A DNA stretch of 31,491 nucleotides from positions 1-31,491 of the IMG/VR virus record IMGVR_UViG_3300037092_000250; one strand, written 5' to 3'. Below, piece after piece: positions 12,516 to 20,591 of this stretch (position 1 is its first letter; every line of letters starts with the position of its first letter). The notes beneath the pieces are model-generated. The model did not search any database. It saw only the letters and a list, made by a program, of their open reading frames with translations, and was not told where the DNA came from. Position numbers and translations under genes: made by a program. Source of the stretch: a virus.

Positions 12516-14439
12516 CCCGATTGAGCAATGGGCTAGGGAGTTCCTGAAGCCTGAAGATGACTTGCCTGTCCATCAGTGGGCAGCCAAGAACTTCATCATG
12601 GACGCATCCGGTCCCAAGGGCTTGGACTTCTACGACCCGCTGTTTGCCCCTTGGATGAATGAAATCCTGGACGGTTCAGCTGACCCTTTCATTAAGCGCA
12701 TAACGGCAATGTGCTCAGCTCAAGGTGGAAAGACGGCAGCCGCCATCATAATGCTTGGACGGGCAATCGCTGAAGATCCCGGTCCAGTGCTTTGGTTAAG
12801 TTCCAAGGCAGACAGCCTGAAGCAGGACGTAAAGAGCCGTATCCGTCCATCATTTGAACGCAGTCCAGTTATTGCGCGACAACTCGGTGAAGGCCGTGGC
12901 GATAACAACGTCATGGAGATGTACCTGAAGAGCGGGGTGCTCATCAAGTATGGCTCAGGCCGTTCCCCGGGTGACTTAACTGGCAAGCCCATCCGCAAGC
13001 TGTTTGTTGATGAATTGCGCGAGTGGCCACCAGGGCACTTCGGTCAGGCATTGAAGCGGTTGCGCCGTTGGAAGGGATTGAGCCAGGCGTTTGCATTCAG
13101 TACTGCCGGCGTGGAGCGGGATGACATCCACACGTCATTCCTAGATGGTGACCAGCGCTACTGGTACTGCAAATGCCCACATTGCCAGCACGAACAGACG
13201 CTGGTATGGCAGGGTGAAACGGCAGACGGCAGGTATTACGGAGTCTGCGGTATCAAGGATGACCCCACGGCGTTTGACTCCACCCAGGAGGATTTCGAGT
13301 CTCAATGGGATTGGGACAAGGTAAAGAAGACACTCCGCTACGTTTGCAAGAATTGCTTCGGCACCATGTTTGTTGATGACCCAGCCAGCAAGGCAGCAGT
13401 TACGCTGACTGGCCGCTGGATTGCCCACAAACCGCAGGTTAAAGACCACCGCAGCTACACATGGAATGCCCTCATAGATCCATACGGGGATAGCTTAGTG
13501 GACTTAGCCAAGGAATACATGATGGCCAAGTACATGGAGGATTTGGGAATTATGAGCTACCTGCACGACTTTTGGAAGCAGAGCATGGCTATACCAGTTG
13601 GAGACCGAACCGAGAAACAGAAGCTAGACAACATTGAAATCTACGACCCGAAGGAGCCAGTAGCTACTGGTGAGGTGCTATTGATGACCGTGGACTGCCA
13701 AACGCTGGGCAAGTTCTACGCTTTAATTCTGAAGTGGCAGCCTACTGGTACAGCCAAGTTTGTGGCTTGCAAGTGCTGCCAAGGCTGGGATGAAGTCAAG
13801 GCGTTCCAGTTGGAGCACGCAGTCCGCACTAGATGCGTATTCATTGACTGCGGGCATTGGCCTTACGAAGTCTATGCCGCTTGCGTTCGTTACCAAGAGG
13901 TGAAGCTGGTACCAGTTCCAGGACAGCAGCCTAAGAAGGTGATTTTACAATGGCGGGCAATCAAGGGGGACGGCAACCGAACCAGCTTCATTTGGATGAT
14001 TGAAGATAGTAAGGGCAACATGGTCAAGGTACAGAAGCCAGTTAGCCGTTCAGAAAAGGGCGACCCGTCAATGGGCAAGAAAGGCCAAGGCAGGTCTGGT
14101 TACGCCGAGATGTTCTACAGCGCCACCAACGAGGTAAAAAACATCCTACAGATGATGATTCTACGGAAGACGTTTACTATTCCGCCAGGCGTTGACCCTG
14201 ACTTCCATAGGCAGATGAATAGCGAGCGGAAGGTAAAGAAGTGCTTCAAGACGGTATGGGAAAAGATTCAGGGACGGGATAACCACTACTGGGATTGTGC
14301 CTCCATGCAGGTTGCAGCTGCCATTCGTGCAAATCTATTGAAGTACAGGGCGAAGCCGGAGAAGTTCGAGACTATATCAAGTCCACCACAACCGCCGCCT
14401 TTAGAGCCTGAGAATGCGAGCTTTGAAGATCATCAATAG
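12481..14439 (+). CDS. Terminase large subunit, GpA family
   Basis: A 652-residue packaging motor of the lambda GpA family. It has a Walker A-like SAQGGKT (about residues 79-85), Walker B KLFVDELRE (about 174-182) and the SGRSPGDLTGKPIRK segment typical of GpA. Cysteine pairs CPHC and CKNC follow, then the nuclease domain with acidic positions in VDCQ and IDCGH. I chose the ATG at 12481 because AAAGGAG ends 3 nt upstream; an in-frame ATG at 12463 is the alternative. It translocates DNA into the prohead with ATP and cuts at cos. Its last 68 nt overlap an antisense gene. Confidence 0.95.
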   Translation: MSPQIAPVSKLNPIEQWAREFLKPEDDLPVHQWAAKNFIMDASGPKGLDFYDPLFAPWMNEILDGSADPFIKRITAMCSAQGGKTAAAIIMLGRAIAEDPGPVLWLSSKADSLKQDVKSRIRPSFERSPVIARQLGEGRGDNNVMEMYLKSGVLIKYGSGRSPGDLTGKPIRKLFVDELREWPPGHFGQALKRLRRWKGLSQAFAFSTAGVERDDIHTSFLDGDQRYWYCKCPHCQHEQTLVWQGETADGRYYGVCGIKDDPTAFDSTQEDFESQWDWDKVKKTLRYVCKNCFGTMFVDDPASKAAVTLTGRWIAHKPQVKDHRSYTWNALIDPYGDSLVDLAKEYMMAKYMEDLGIMSYLHDFWKQSMAIPVGDRTEKQKLDNIEIYDPKEPVATGEVLLMTVDCQTLGKFYALILKWQPTGTAKFVACKCCQGWDEVKAFQLEHAVRTRCVFIDCGHWPYEVYAACVRYQEVKLVPVPGQQPKKVILQWRAIKGDGNRTSFIWMIEDSKGNMVKVQKPVSRSEKGDPSMGKKGQGRSGYAEMFYSATNEVKNILQMMILRKTFTIPPGVDPDFHRQMNSERKVKKCFKTVWEKIQGRDNHYWDCASMQVAAAIRANLLKYRAKPEKFETISSPPQPPPLEPENASFEDHQ

Positions 14440-14605
14440 GCCGTATGCCGTAAATCTTGCACCCCTCGACAATATCAGCACCGGACATCTCAGGGCAGCC
14501 CTTTAGGAACTTCTCCCTAGTGACCACATAACCGCACTTGATGTGCATTCGGGTGTGCCAGCGGGAGTTCACCTGATGCACGCAGTCTTGTAAGTCGTAA
14601 GTCAT
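14372..14605 (-). CDS. Reverse-strand Cys/His-rich small protein (77 aa) inside the late region
   Basis: A 77-residue protein encoded against the direction of the late genes. It contains DCVHQ, HTRMH, KCGY, KGCPEMSG and EGCKIYG, enough Cys/His for one zinc site. I chose the ATG at 14605 (not the one at 14617) because a minus-strand ACGGGGACTGGTG motif lies exactly 20 nt upstream, the same spacing as for the plus-strand copies. It overlaps the terminase 3' end by 68 nt antisense. No family is recognised; it may be a morphogenesis regulator or a morphon-type accessory gene. Confidence 0.55.
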   Translation of the reverse strand: MTYDLQDCVHQVNSRWHTRMHIKCGYVVTREKFLKGCPEMSGADIVEGCKIYGIRPIDDLQSSHSQALKAAVVVDLI

Positions 14606-14658
14606 ACCTACCCGCACCAGTCCCCGTGCATGACGGGGACAGGTGCCGTACTGGTATG
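14603..14658. promoter_or_regulatory. Head-to-head pair of ACGGGGAC motifs (copies 3 and 4) serving divergent genes
   Basis: GTCCCCGT (14620-14627) and ACGGGGAC (14633-14640) form a perfect 8-bp palindrome with loop GCATG. The plus copy continues as ACAGGTGCCGTAC to the ATG at 14656, and the minus copy continues as ACTGGTGCGGG to the ATG at 14605. GGGGAC-to-ATG distances are 21 and 20 nt. Confidence 0.7.
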
Positions 14659-15078
14659 AGTCCTATAACAAACCTAGCCGACGGCTTTTCGGCTATCGAA
14701 GTAAAAGCAAAAACAGCAGCAATGAAGGCTGCATTCACCGACCACTACCCTAAGCAAAGACGGGCAGCTCCCAAACTCACCCCGCTTCAAGAATCATTCA
14801 AACGGATGGAGGCAGACACTGCGCTCGCATATCACAAACTTAAAGGACTACAGCGCAAGGCCATTAAGGAACACTTGATGCACGGGTTGCCCCTCGAAGA
14901 GCTGCCGGCTCCTTTCACGGTATTACACGCGGCTTCCATAGTTCGCTATGCGATGACCGACAAGGAACGGTTGCAGGCCAGCGAAGCCAGTCACCGCGAA
15001 CAGGCAGCACGCAAGAAGATGGTTGATGATTTGGACTCAGGACGAATGACAGTTCGGGTGGAAGAGGAGGCTGTATGA
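14656..15078 (+). CDS. Hypothetical protein (140 aa), helical and basic
   Basis: A 140-residue protein, not recognised, largely predicted helical (IEVKAKTAAMKAAF; LQESFKRMEADTALAYHKLK) with a charged C-terminus RVEEEAV. The ATG at 14656 is preferred over an in-frame ATG at 14626 because of the motif 21 nt upstream. It is coupled by ATGA to the next gene. It starts the rightward part of the insert between the terminase and portal genes. Confidence 0.65.
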   Translation: MSPITNLADGFSAIEVKAKTAAMKAAFTDHYPKQRRAAPKLTPLQESFKRMEADTALAYHKLKGLQRKAIKEHLMHGLPLEELPAPFTVLHAASIVRYAMTDKERLQASEASHREQAARKKMVDDLDSGRMTVRVEEEAV

Positions 15079-15392
15079 CCCGCACCGTATATTCTCCACA
15101 GGCCAAGCGCTATAAGCGGATAACCAAAGACATCTGCTACTTCATCACCCCAGACGGCACTCACTATAGCTGCGGTTGGAATGGTCAGATCCACGGAGCC
15201 AAGATGATTGCTCCCAGCTTGACTAAGCAGGACGTGGACAATCTGGACAAGCACGACCTAGGCAACTGTAAGGATTACCTACACCAGGTACTTGGCAGGC
15301 GCTTTGGGGTACCCAAAGAGAAGCTTAAACGCGCACCGTGGGAAGTCATAGCCCGTTACGACAACATGCAGGTGGTCCGCATCTATGTGTGA
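15075..15392 (+). CDS. Hypothetical protein (105 aa)
   Basis: A 105-residue basic protein, not recognised, with aromatic and Cys residues (ICYFITPDGTHYSCGW) and a C-terminal segment of beta character (PWEVIARYDNMQVVRIYV). The ATGA overlap with the preceding gene implies coupled translation. It is followed by a hairpin in the gap before the next gene. Its role is unknown; its position between terminase and portal is not one lambda uses for such a protein. Confidence 0.6.
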   Translation: MTRTVYSPQAKRYKRITKDICYFITPDGTHYSCGWNGQIHGAKMIAPSLTKQDVDNLDKHDLGNCKDYLHQVLGRRFGVPKEKLKRAPWEVIARYDNMQVVRIYV

Positions 15393-15413
15393 TTGGCTCA
15401 CCAAATTCAAACT

Positions 15414-15439
15414 AGGCAGGTGCTTATTGCACCTTGCCT
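15414..15439 (+). repeat. Intergenic hairpin
   Basis: AGGCAGGTGC (15414-15423) and GCACCTTGCCT (15429-15439) form a 10-bp stem with one bulged T and loop TTATT. No T-tract follows, so it is not a classical terminator. It may tune expression or mRNA stability of the gene starting at 15465. Confidence 0.55.
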
Positions 15440-15464
15440 GCATTGCACTAGGAGGAAAAATCAA

Positions 15465-15695
15465 ATGGCACATCAAAGGAATACTACACGAACTGGGACT
15501 GTAAAGGGGGATTGGAACCGAGCTACACCGGCCTATTACAAGGACGAGAACTGGAGCTGGCGAACCAAGAAGCCTGAAGAGAAGCCATGCGGCTGTCCGG
15601 CAGGCAAGGAATGTGAACCAGGTTGCTTCATGCTAGACCGAGATGAAAACCGGTCATGTGCAGATGACCTATACCGAAGAAAACCCAATGATTGA
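15465..15695 (+). CDS. Small Cys-rich protein (76 aa)
   Basis: A 76-residue protein with five cysteines in a compact segment (CGCPAGKECEPGCF, then SCADDLYRR), probably a metal-binding knuckle. The N-terminal half is Trp/Lys-rich. AGGAGG lies 9 nt upstream of the ATG, a clear SD that fixes the start; a TTG-initiated extension to 15393 is rejected because it runs through the hairpin. It overlaps the sigma-like gene by 8 nt. Confidence 0.65.
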   Translation: MAHQRNTTRTGTVKGDWNRATPAYYKDENWSWRTKKPEEKPCGCPAGKECEPGCFMLDRDENRSCADDLYRRKPND

Positions 15696-16248
15696 CGAAA
15701 AGGAACATGACTTCTCAGACGAGCAGCTGAGGCAGCTGATGCCGAGCATGGGCAACGTGACATGGGCTGAGGCGTTCCTTGTTCGCAAATTGGTCTATTA
15801 CTGGGTTGGACGGTACCAGCGAGTAGGAAAAAAAGCAGGGCTTGACCGTGAGGATTTGGCGCAGCTGGCATGGATACAGGCACTTGAGGCTTGCAAGCAG
15901 GAGAGAACCAGCACGCTGTCAACCGTGGTATCCCGCTGGGTTAAGTTTCACCTGAGCACGGCTACTCGCTCAGATTTGAAGGAAGACGAACTGGAGGATG
16001 ACCACGACCAGAAGCCAGAGTCTGATGAATTGCCAGCCTTTTACTTTGACGAAAAGGAAGCCTTGGTTGAGGCGATGAAGAAGCTGACCAAGGACGAGCG
16101 ATACATTATACGAAGCTACTACTGGCACGGCCTCCAGTTCCACGATATACGCCGTAGAATGAAGTGGTCTGAGCCAATGTTATACCGGACTTTGGCGCAG
16201 GCTAAGAAGAAACTCCGACAGTTAATTTCGCCTAGTGCTACTAACTAG
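15688..16248 (+). CDS. Sigma-70/ECF-like sigma factor (second copy)
   Basis: A 186-residue protein with the two-domain arrangement of small sigma factors. A region 2-like helical block (about 15-90) contains LDREDLAQLAWIQALEA and a segment comparable to the -10 recognition helix. A C-terminal region 4 (about 130-180) has LTKDERYIIRSYYWHGLQFHD followed by a recognition helix and AQAKKKLRQLI. An acidic linker joins them. The start at Met 15688 overlaps the previous gene by 8 nt; Met at 15664 is possible. It differs in sequence from the early sigma gene. Inference: late-gene transcription or anti-host function. Confidence 0.75.
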   Translation: MIDEKEHDFSDEQLRQLMPSMGNVTWAEAFLVRKLVYYWVGRYQRVGKKAGLDREDLAQLAWIQALEACKQERTSTLSTVVSRWVKFHLSTATRSDLKEDELEDDHDQKPESDELPAFYFDEKEALVEAMKKLTKDERYIIRSYYWHGLQFHDIRRRMKWSEPMLYRTLAQAKKKLRQLISPSATN

Positions 16249-16250
16249 GC

Positions 16251-16580
16251 ATGGCAGAAGGCATCTTACTTGGTTTAGGACTCAGCGAAACAGACTTGCT
16301 TGATGCAAGGGATTCCGCTTTGCAGGTATTCATTGAAGGACGTGCAGTTACTGGTATGGCACTACACGCCGGTTCTGGCGTAGCACGGACAAAACAATGG
16401 CAAATGCTTCAGAACGCCCAAGACCCTAAAATGGTTTTACGCGAAATTCGCTATGCCCTCTACAAGCTAGGGATACCAGCTGACACCACTAAGCCGTTTG
16501 GCCTTAAAACCAATAACAAGTACTTGGACTGCGGACCCACCTTTTCCAAATACCGGTACGCCCAAATTCGATTAAATTAA
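16251..16580 (+). CDS. Possible head completion protein, gpW-like by position (109 aa)
   Basis: A 109-residue protein between the terminase/insert and the portal gene, the slot of lambda gpW. The N-terminal part (LSETDLLDARDSALQVFIEG) is helical and is followed by a short beta-like stretch, loosely like gpW, which plugs the connector after packaging. The C-terminal half (EIRYALYKLGIPADTTK) has no counterpart in the 68-residue lambda protein. The start is 2 nt after the sigma-like stop. The call is mainly positional. Confidence 0.4.
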   Translation: MAEGILLGLGLSETDLLDARDSALQVFIEGRAVTGMALHAGSGVARTKQWQMLQNAQDPKMVLREIRYALYKLGIPADTTKPFGLKTNNKYLDCGPTFSKYRYAQIRLN

Positions 16581-16581
16581 C

Positions 16582-18189
16582 ATGAAGAAGAAACCCTCCA
16601 AGGCAATTTCCCGCCCAAAATCTCCGGTCAAGGCGAAAGGTACACTCCCAGCTAAAACCACAGGCAACGACAAACTGCCAAAGAAACAGGCATTCGTCCG
16701 CGGTGGATACGGCCTTTACAGAGGCGCTGACTATCAGTCCAGGCAACGTGCCCCACTGATTCCGTTACCCCGTGACGCTAAATACGATTGCAGCAGCTTC
16801 AGCCAGCTCCGGTTAATGGCACTTGGCCGCTTCATGGATTCCAACGTCAGCTGGATACGCGGACTGGTTAATGAGATTTGCAACAACGTGGTAGGCGCAG
16901 GCTGGACTCCGGTGTTTGAGGGCAAGAATCAAAACTGGGGACACCAGGCCGAAACATGGTTAGTCAACTGGCACAAAGTTTGTGACGTTCGCGGCCAGCA
17001 GATGAAAACGGTCATGTGGCAGGCACTACGCGGTACCATCGTTGACGGCGACCAGCTTTCCATTCTGACCGAGACCAACACGCACTATCCGCAAGTTCAG
17101 CAGATTCCAGCACACCGCATTTCGACCCGCAGCTACCAGTCAACAGAGCAGTTTGGCGGAGACGCCAATGCTCAGATGCAGAACGGCGTTAAGACTGACA
17201 AGCTAGGCCGTCCGGTTGGATACCTAGTGACTGGCGATGATCCGGAGGGAAACGAGGATGAATTTGTTGCAGCTCAGAACGCCCACCTTATTGCTGGACA
17301 GGAATGGGTTGCCCAGGGACGCGGTGTTACCGCAATGGCATCGTTCCTTAACGAAGCCGTGGACATTGACGACCTCAGCGAATTGCTGAAGTTTGCCGCC
17401 AAAATCTTGGCCAGCATCGCATTGATTGAAAACGTCGAAGGGGATGACGAGGGGGATGACGAAGAATTCCTTAACGAGACCAGCTTGCAGAACGGCAAGG
17501 AAATGGCCATTGAGGAAATCTACGGTGGCATGATTCGTAAGTTCAGGGCAGGCAGCGGTGGCAAGCTGGAGGCTTTTGAGCACCAGCAACCGAGTACCAA
17601 CATCCAAGAATGGCGCAGGGAACTCATGCGCGGTTGCTATGCGGCTATGGGCTGGCCTATTGAACTGGCTCTGGACTTCAAGGGCTTAACTGGTTCCAAC
17701 ACCCGTGCAATCCTAGAGAAAGCACAGAAGACCGTGGAGTACTGGCAGACCATTTTGGGCTACTGGTATTACCGCGTCACCTGCTACGCCATCGCAAAGG
17801 CCATGAAGCTTGGCTTACTGCCCTGGAATCCAGAGTGGTACAAGTGGGATTTCCAGCTGCCTAAGAAGATGACCGTTGATGCAGGCCGCGACTCCCAGCA
17901 AGACAGAGCCAACGTGGCAGCTGGTCTAACTACCCTTTCCGCAGTGTTTGGCAAAAACGGCCTACGCTGGAAACCAGAGACCGACCAATGGTTGGACGAG
18001 GTGGAGTACCTAGTGGAGGGAATCAATAAACGCCCAGCTCTTAAGGAGTTGACCGTTCAATACATCCTGAGCCAGCGCTTTGTGAATACCTTCAGCGGTA
18101 AACCAGCAGCACCTGAGAAGCCAGCGGAAGATCCGGAGACCGACCCTGAGACACCAGCTGAGGACAAAACAGATAAAACCGAAGAATAA
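16582..18189 (+). CDS. Portal protein, lambda gpB family
   Basis: A 535-residue portal protein of the lambda family. Typical features are GGYGLYRGADYQSRQR near the N-terminus, the DSNVSWIRGLVNEICNNVVG helix, VDGDQLSILTE, the RGCYAAMGWPIELALDF segment, and an acidic/proline-rich C-terminal tail (PETDPETPAEDKTDKTEE). The dodecameric portal forms the DNA channel at one capsid vertex and docks terminase. It begins 1 nt after the preceding gene and ends 2 nt before the capsid protease gene. Confidence 0.95.
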   Translation: MKKKPSKAISRPKSPVKAKGTLPAKTTGNDKLPKKQAFVRGGYGLYRGADYQSRQRAPLIPLPRDAKYDCSSFSQLRLMALGRFMDSNVSWIRGLVNEICNNVVGAGWTPVFEGKNQNWGHQAETWLVNWHKVCDVRGQQMKTVMWQALRGTIVDGDQLSILTETNTHYPQVQQIPAHRISTRSYQSTEQFGGDANAQMQNGVKTDKLGRPVGYLVTGDDPEGNEDEFVAAQNAHLIAGQEWVAQGRGVTAMASFLNEAVDIDDLSELLKFAAKILASIALIENVEGDDEGDDEEFLNETSLQNGKEMAIEEIYGGMIRKFRAGSGGKLEAFEHQQPSTNIQEWRRELMRGCYAAMGWPIELALDFKGLTGSNTRAILEKAQKTVEYWQTILGYWYYRVTCYAIAKAMKLGLLPWNPEWYKWDFQLPKKMTVDAGRDSQQDRANVAAGLTTLSAVFGKNGLRWKPETDQWLDEVEYLVEGINKRPALKELTVQYILSQRFVNTFSGKPAAPEKPAEDPETDPETPAEDKTDKTEE

Positions 18190-18191
18190 CT

Positions 18192-19049
18192 ATGAGATAC
18201 CAACACTTAGTCCAGCAAGTCTATCAGCGCCCGTGGCTCATCACCGCAGCAGGGTGGAATAGCATACACATGCTGATGCAGCGGAAGATGAAATCGTTTG
18301 TAGGCAAGAAGGCAGACGATGACGGGGATGATGACGGCGACGGAGGCATCTTCAGTCTGTTTGCCCCGCCGAATAACGAATACAGCGTTAACCAGGGCAT
18401 TGCCTTGATTCCCATTCAGGGCGTGATTGGCAAAGGGCTTTCCAAGATTGAGAAGTCATGCGGTGCGGTTGGAGTCGAGGACATCACTGCAATGTTGAAT
18501 ACAGCTATGGCTGACAACAACGTCAGGGGTATTTTACTTTGCATCAACAGCCCAGGTGGTTCAGTTCCAGGTGTACCTGAGCTGGCAGACAAGGTTGCAG
18601 CGGCAGCCAAAATCAAGCCCATCTTTGTTTTCGTTGACGAACTTTGCGCTAGTGCAGCCTACTGGATTGCAGCTGGAGCCACCGGCATTTATGCCACTCC
18701 ATCCGCAGACGTAGGCTCCATCGGCGTGTACATGCCTTTCTGGGATGTATCTGCATATTATGCGGAACAGGGCATCGCGGTTGAGCTAATCAAAGCAGGT
18801 GAACTAAAAGGCACCGGCTACGAAGGCACCAGCCTGGATGAGAAAGGCAGAGCTTACCTACAAGAGGGAGTTGATGACATCTACAAGATGTTCACAGGGT
18901 TTGTGGCCACCTACAGAGGGGCAGAACTCCCAGCAATGCAAGGCCAGACCTTCATAGCTGCCAAAGCTTTGGATGCCAAACTGATTGACCAAATCGCACC
19001 TGACTTTGAGGAATGCTTCACCGAGGTCAAAAATATGTGTGATAGTTGA
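18192..19049 (+). CDS. Prohead protease, S49/SppA-like (lambda gpC type)
   Basis: A 285-residue S49 peptidase. INSPGGSVPG (119-128) forms the oxyanion-type loop, Ser154 in CASAAYW is the likely nucleophile and Lys206 in GELKGTG the general base, giving the Ser-Lys dyad. A run of acidic residues (DDDGDDDGD, 42-50) is unusual. In lambda, gpC processes portal and scaffold proteins inside the prohead, and a Nu3 scaffold is made from its 3' end. Here a separate scaffold-like gene follows, so no nested product is required. Confidence 0.92.
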   Translation: MRYQHLVQQVYQRPWLITAAGWNSIHMLMQRKMKSFVGKKADDDGDDDGDGGIFSLFAPPNNEYSVNQGIALIPIQGVIGKGLSKIEKSCGAVGVEDITAMLNTAMADNNVRGILLCINSPGGSVPGVPELADKVAAAAKIKPIFVFVDELCASAAYWIAAGATGIYATPSADVGSIGVYMPFWDVSAYYAEQGIAVELIKAGELKGTGYEGTSLDEKGRAYLQEGVDDIYKMFTGFVATYRGAELPAMQGQTFIAAKALDAKLIDQIAPDFEECFTEVKNMCDS

Positions 19050-19083
19050 GACTCTGTCACTGCTACTAACTGGATATAAGGCT

Positions 19084-19533
19084 ATGAATATTTTCGAGAA
19101 GATTAAAAACTACGACGCCCTGGCTGCCAAGGTCAAAGACCTAGAAGCTCAGGTTGAAGCAAGCAAGAACATCTCCACCGAACTCACCACAGCCAAGACC
19201 GCCCTCGAAGAAGCCGTTAAAGCCAATGACACCCTGACCGCTACCAACAGTGACTTAGTCACCAAGCTAGCCGGCAAGGACACTGAGATTACAGCTCTGA
19301 CCGAGAAGGCCAAAGTTTCCACCGAAAAGGTTGAGGAAGTTGCCTCACACAAAGCAGCTGAAGTGCTAGGCGCAGTTGGTCAGCCTCCGGTTGCCAATGG
19401 AGCCGCAGCTGCCAAAGTCGAATCCGACCCATTCACGGAGTTCGCAAATGCAAAGACTCCCAAAGAAGCCCGTGCAATTTTTGAAGCGAAGATTAACCCA
19501 ATGTTCGCCAAGAAAACCGCAGCCAAGAAATAA
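19084..19533 (+). CDS. Probable scaffold protein (149 aa, coiled coil)
   Basis: A 149-residue protein with a long coiled coil from about residue 10 to 85 (KVKDLEAQVEA, LTTAKTALEEAV, KDTEITALTEKAK). An Ala/Pro linker follows, then a basic helical tail ending PMFAKKTAAKK. Coiled coil plus a basic C-terminus that binds the capsid subunit is the usual scaffold plan. Its place between protease and major capsid genes agrees. I chose Met at 19084 over the more upstream in-frame ATG because the latter overlaps the protease gene by 65 nt. Confidence 0.75.
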   Translation: MNIFEKIKNYDALAAKVKDLEAQVEASKNISTELTTAKTALEEAVKANDTLTATNSDLVTKLAGKDTEITALTEKAKVSTEKVEEVASHKAAEVLGAVGQPPVANGAAAAKVESDPFTEFANAKTPKEARAIFEAKINPMFAKKTAAKK

Positions 19534-19565
19534 CAAACGAAACGATTTAGAAGGAACACAAAATT

Positions 19566-20498
19566 ATGAGTAACTCATTAGGTACAGCAAACACCGGCAA
19601 AATCATCAGCCAAAAAGTGCCTTACGCACTGTTGGCCGCATTCCCGGCTCTCGCACAATTTGCAAACAATTACGCTCCTGACCAGCTCCTATGGGGCCAG
19701 TCCGTTGTTGTCAAGAAACGCGGTTTATACACCGCCAGCGACTTTGACCCGGCAACGGGCTACGCTGGAGCTACTCAGCCACTCGGCATGACTGACATCC
19801 TGGTCACACTGAATAAGTGGGCCGTGATGAACGTCCAGCTGAATGACGAGGAACAGACCAGCACCGACATTGACTTCATCGGGGTCAATGCACAGCAAAT
19901 CGCCTACGCGCTGGGCTTGCACCTCTTCGGCAACTTGTTTGCCCAGGTGAATGTTGGTGGTACCCAATCCGCCCCGACTGGCTTCGTGAACGAAACCGTG
20001 ATCGCCAATGCCGCTTACACCCGCAGCTCTGCTAGCGTGGCCATGAAGGCTTTGAACGACCGCAACGTAGTTCCTTTCAACCGCATCGTTATCTTGAATA
20101 ACACGGCTGCTGAGTCCTTACAACAGGACTTCCAAATCGTAGGTAACTACGACCCGACCAACAAGCTCGTGACTGAAGCTGACCTGCCCCGCGTTGCTGG
20201 TGCAGACCACAGCCGCTACTCGGCACTGCCGGCTGGCACACAGAGCCTGTTTGGTATCGCAGCTCACGCTGACGCTTTGGCAATCGCAACCCGCTTGCCT
20301 AAGACCCCGAAGACTGATTTGAACATCAACGGTATCATCGAAACGATTGACGGACCCATTCCGATTCAACTCCGCCGGTGGTATGACATGGACCTAGGCG
20401 TAGAAAACTACACCAACACGTTCATGTATGGTGTCAGCCAGGGTGTCACGGAAGCGCTGCAACGGTTGGTAACAGCCGCCAACACGCTCCCTGCCTAA
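19566..20498 (+). CDS. Major capsid protein
   Basis: A 310-residue protein in the major capsid position. It has a helical N-terminus (KVPYALLAAFPALAQFANNY), a beta-rich E-loop-like segment (LWGQSVVVKKRG), and a TDIDFIGVNAQQIAYALG helix. The pattern resembles the P22-type coat/HK97-fold proteins rather than lambda gpE, judged by eye. AAGGA lies 12 nt upstream of the ATG. A strong terminator follows, as expected for the end of a highly expressed head block. Confidence 0.85.
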   Translation: MSNSLGTANTGKIISQKVPYALLAAFPALAQFANNYAPDQLLWGQSVVVKKRGLYTASDFDPATGYAGATQPLGMTDILVTLNKWAVMNVQLNDEEQTSTDIDFIGVNAQQIAYALGLHLFGNLFAQVNVGGTQSAPTGFVNETVIANAAYTRSSASVAMKALNDRNVVPFNRIVILNNTAAESLQQDFQIVGNYDPTNKLVTEADLPRVAGADHSRYSALPAGTQSLFGIAAHADALAIATRLPKTPKTDLNINGIIETIDGPIPIQLRRWYDMDLGVENYTNTFMYGVSQGVTEALQRLVTAANTLPA

Positions 20499-20536
20499 GC
20501 GGGATAGCCCAGTATTTGGGAAGTGAAGGACTTGCT

Positions 20537-20574
20537 GGGCTGGTGTTAGTAAAATAACGCCAGCCCTTTTTTAT
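20537..20574 (+). terminator. Rho-independent terminator after the major capsid gene
   Basis: GGGCTGGTGTTA (20537-20548) pairs with TAACGCCAGCCC (20555-20566) over 12 bp including one G-T, with loop GTAAAA, followed by TTTTTTATT. It is a textbook intrinsic terminator. Confidence 0.9.
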
Positions 20575-20591
20575 TAAAGGAACAAAAGATT

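Noticed and set aside
16937-16958. GGGGACACC with an ATG 19 nt downstream in the portal gene
   Set aside because: The ATG is out of frame with the portal protein, and the downstream sequence of this match does not follow the motif (no AGGTG).
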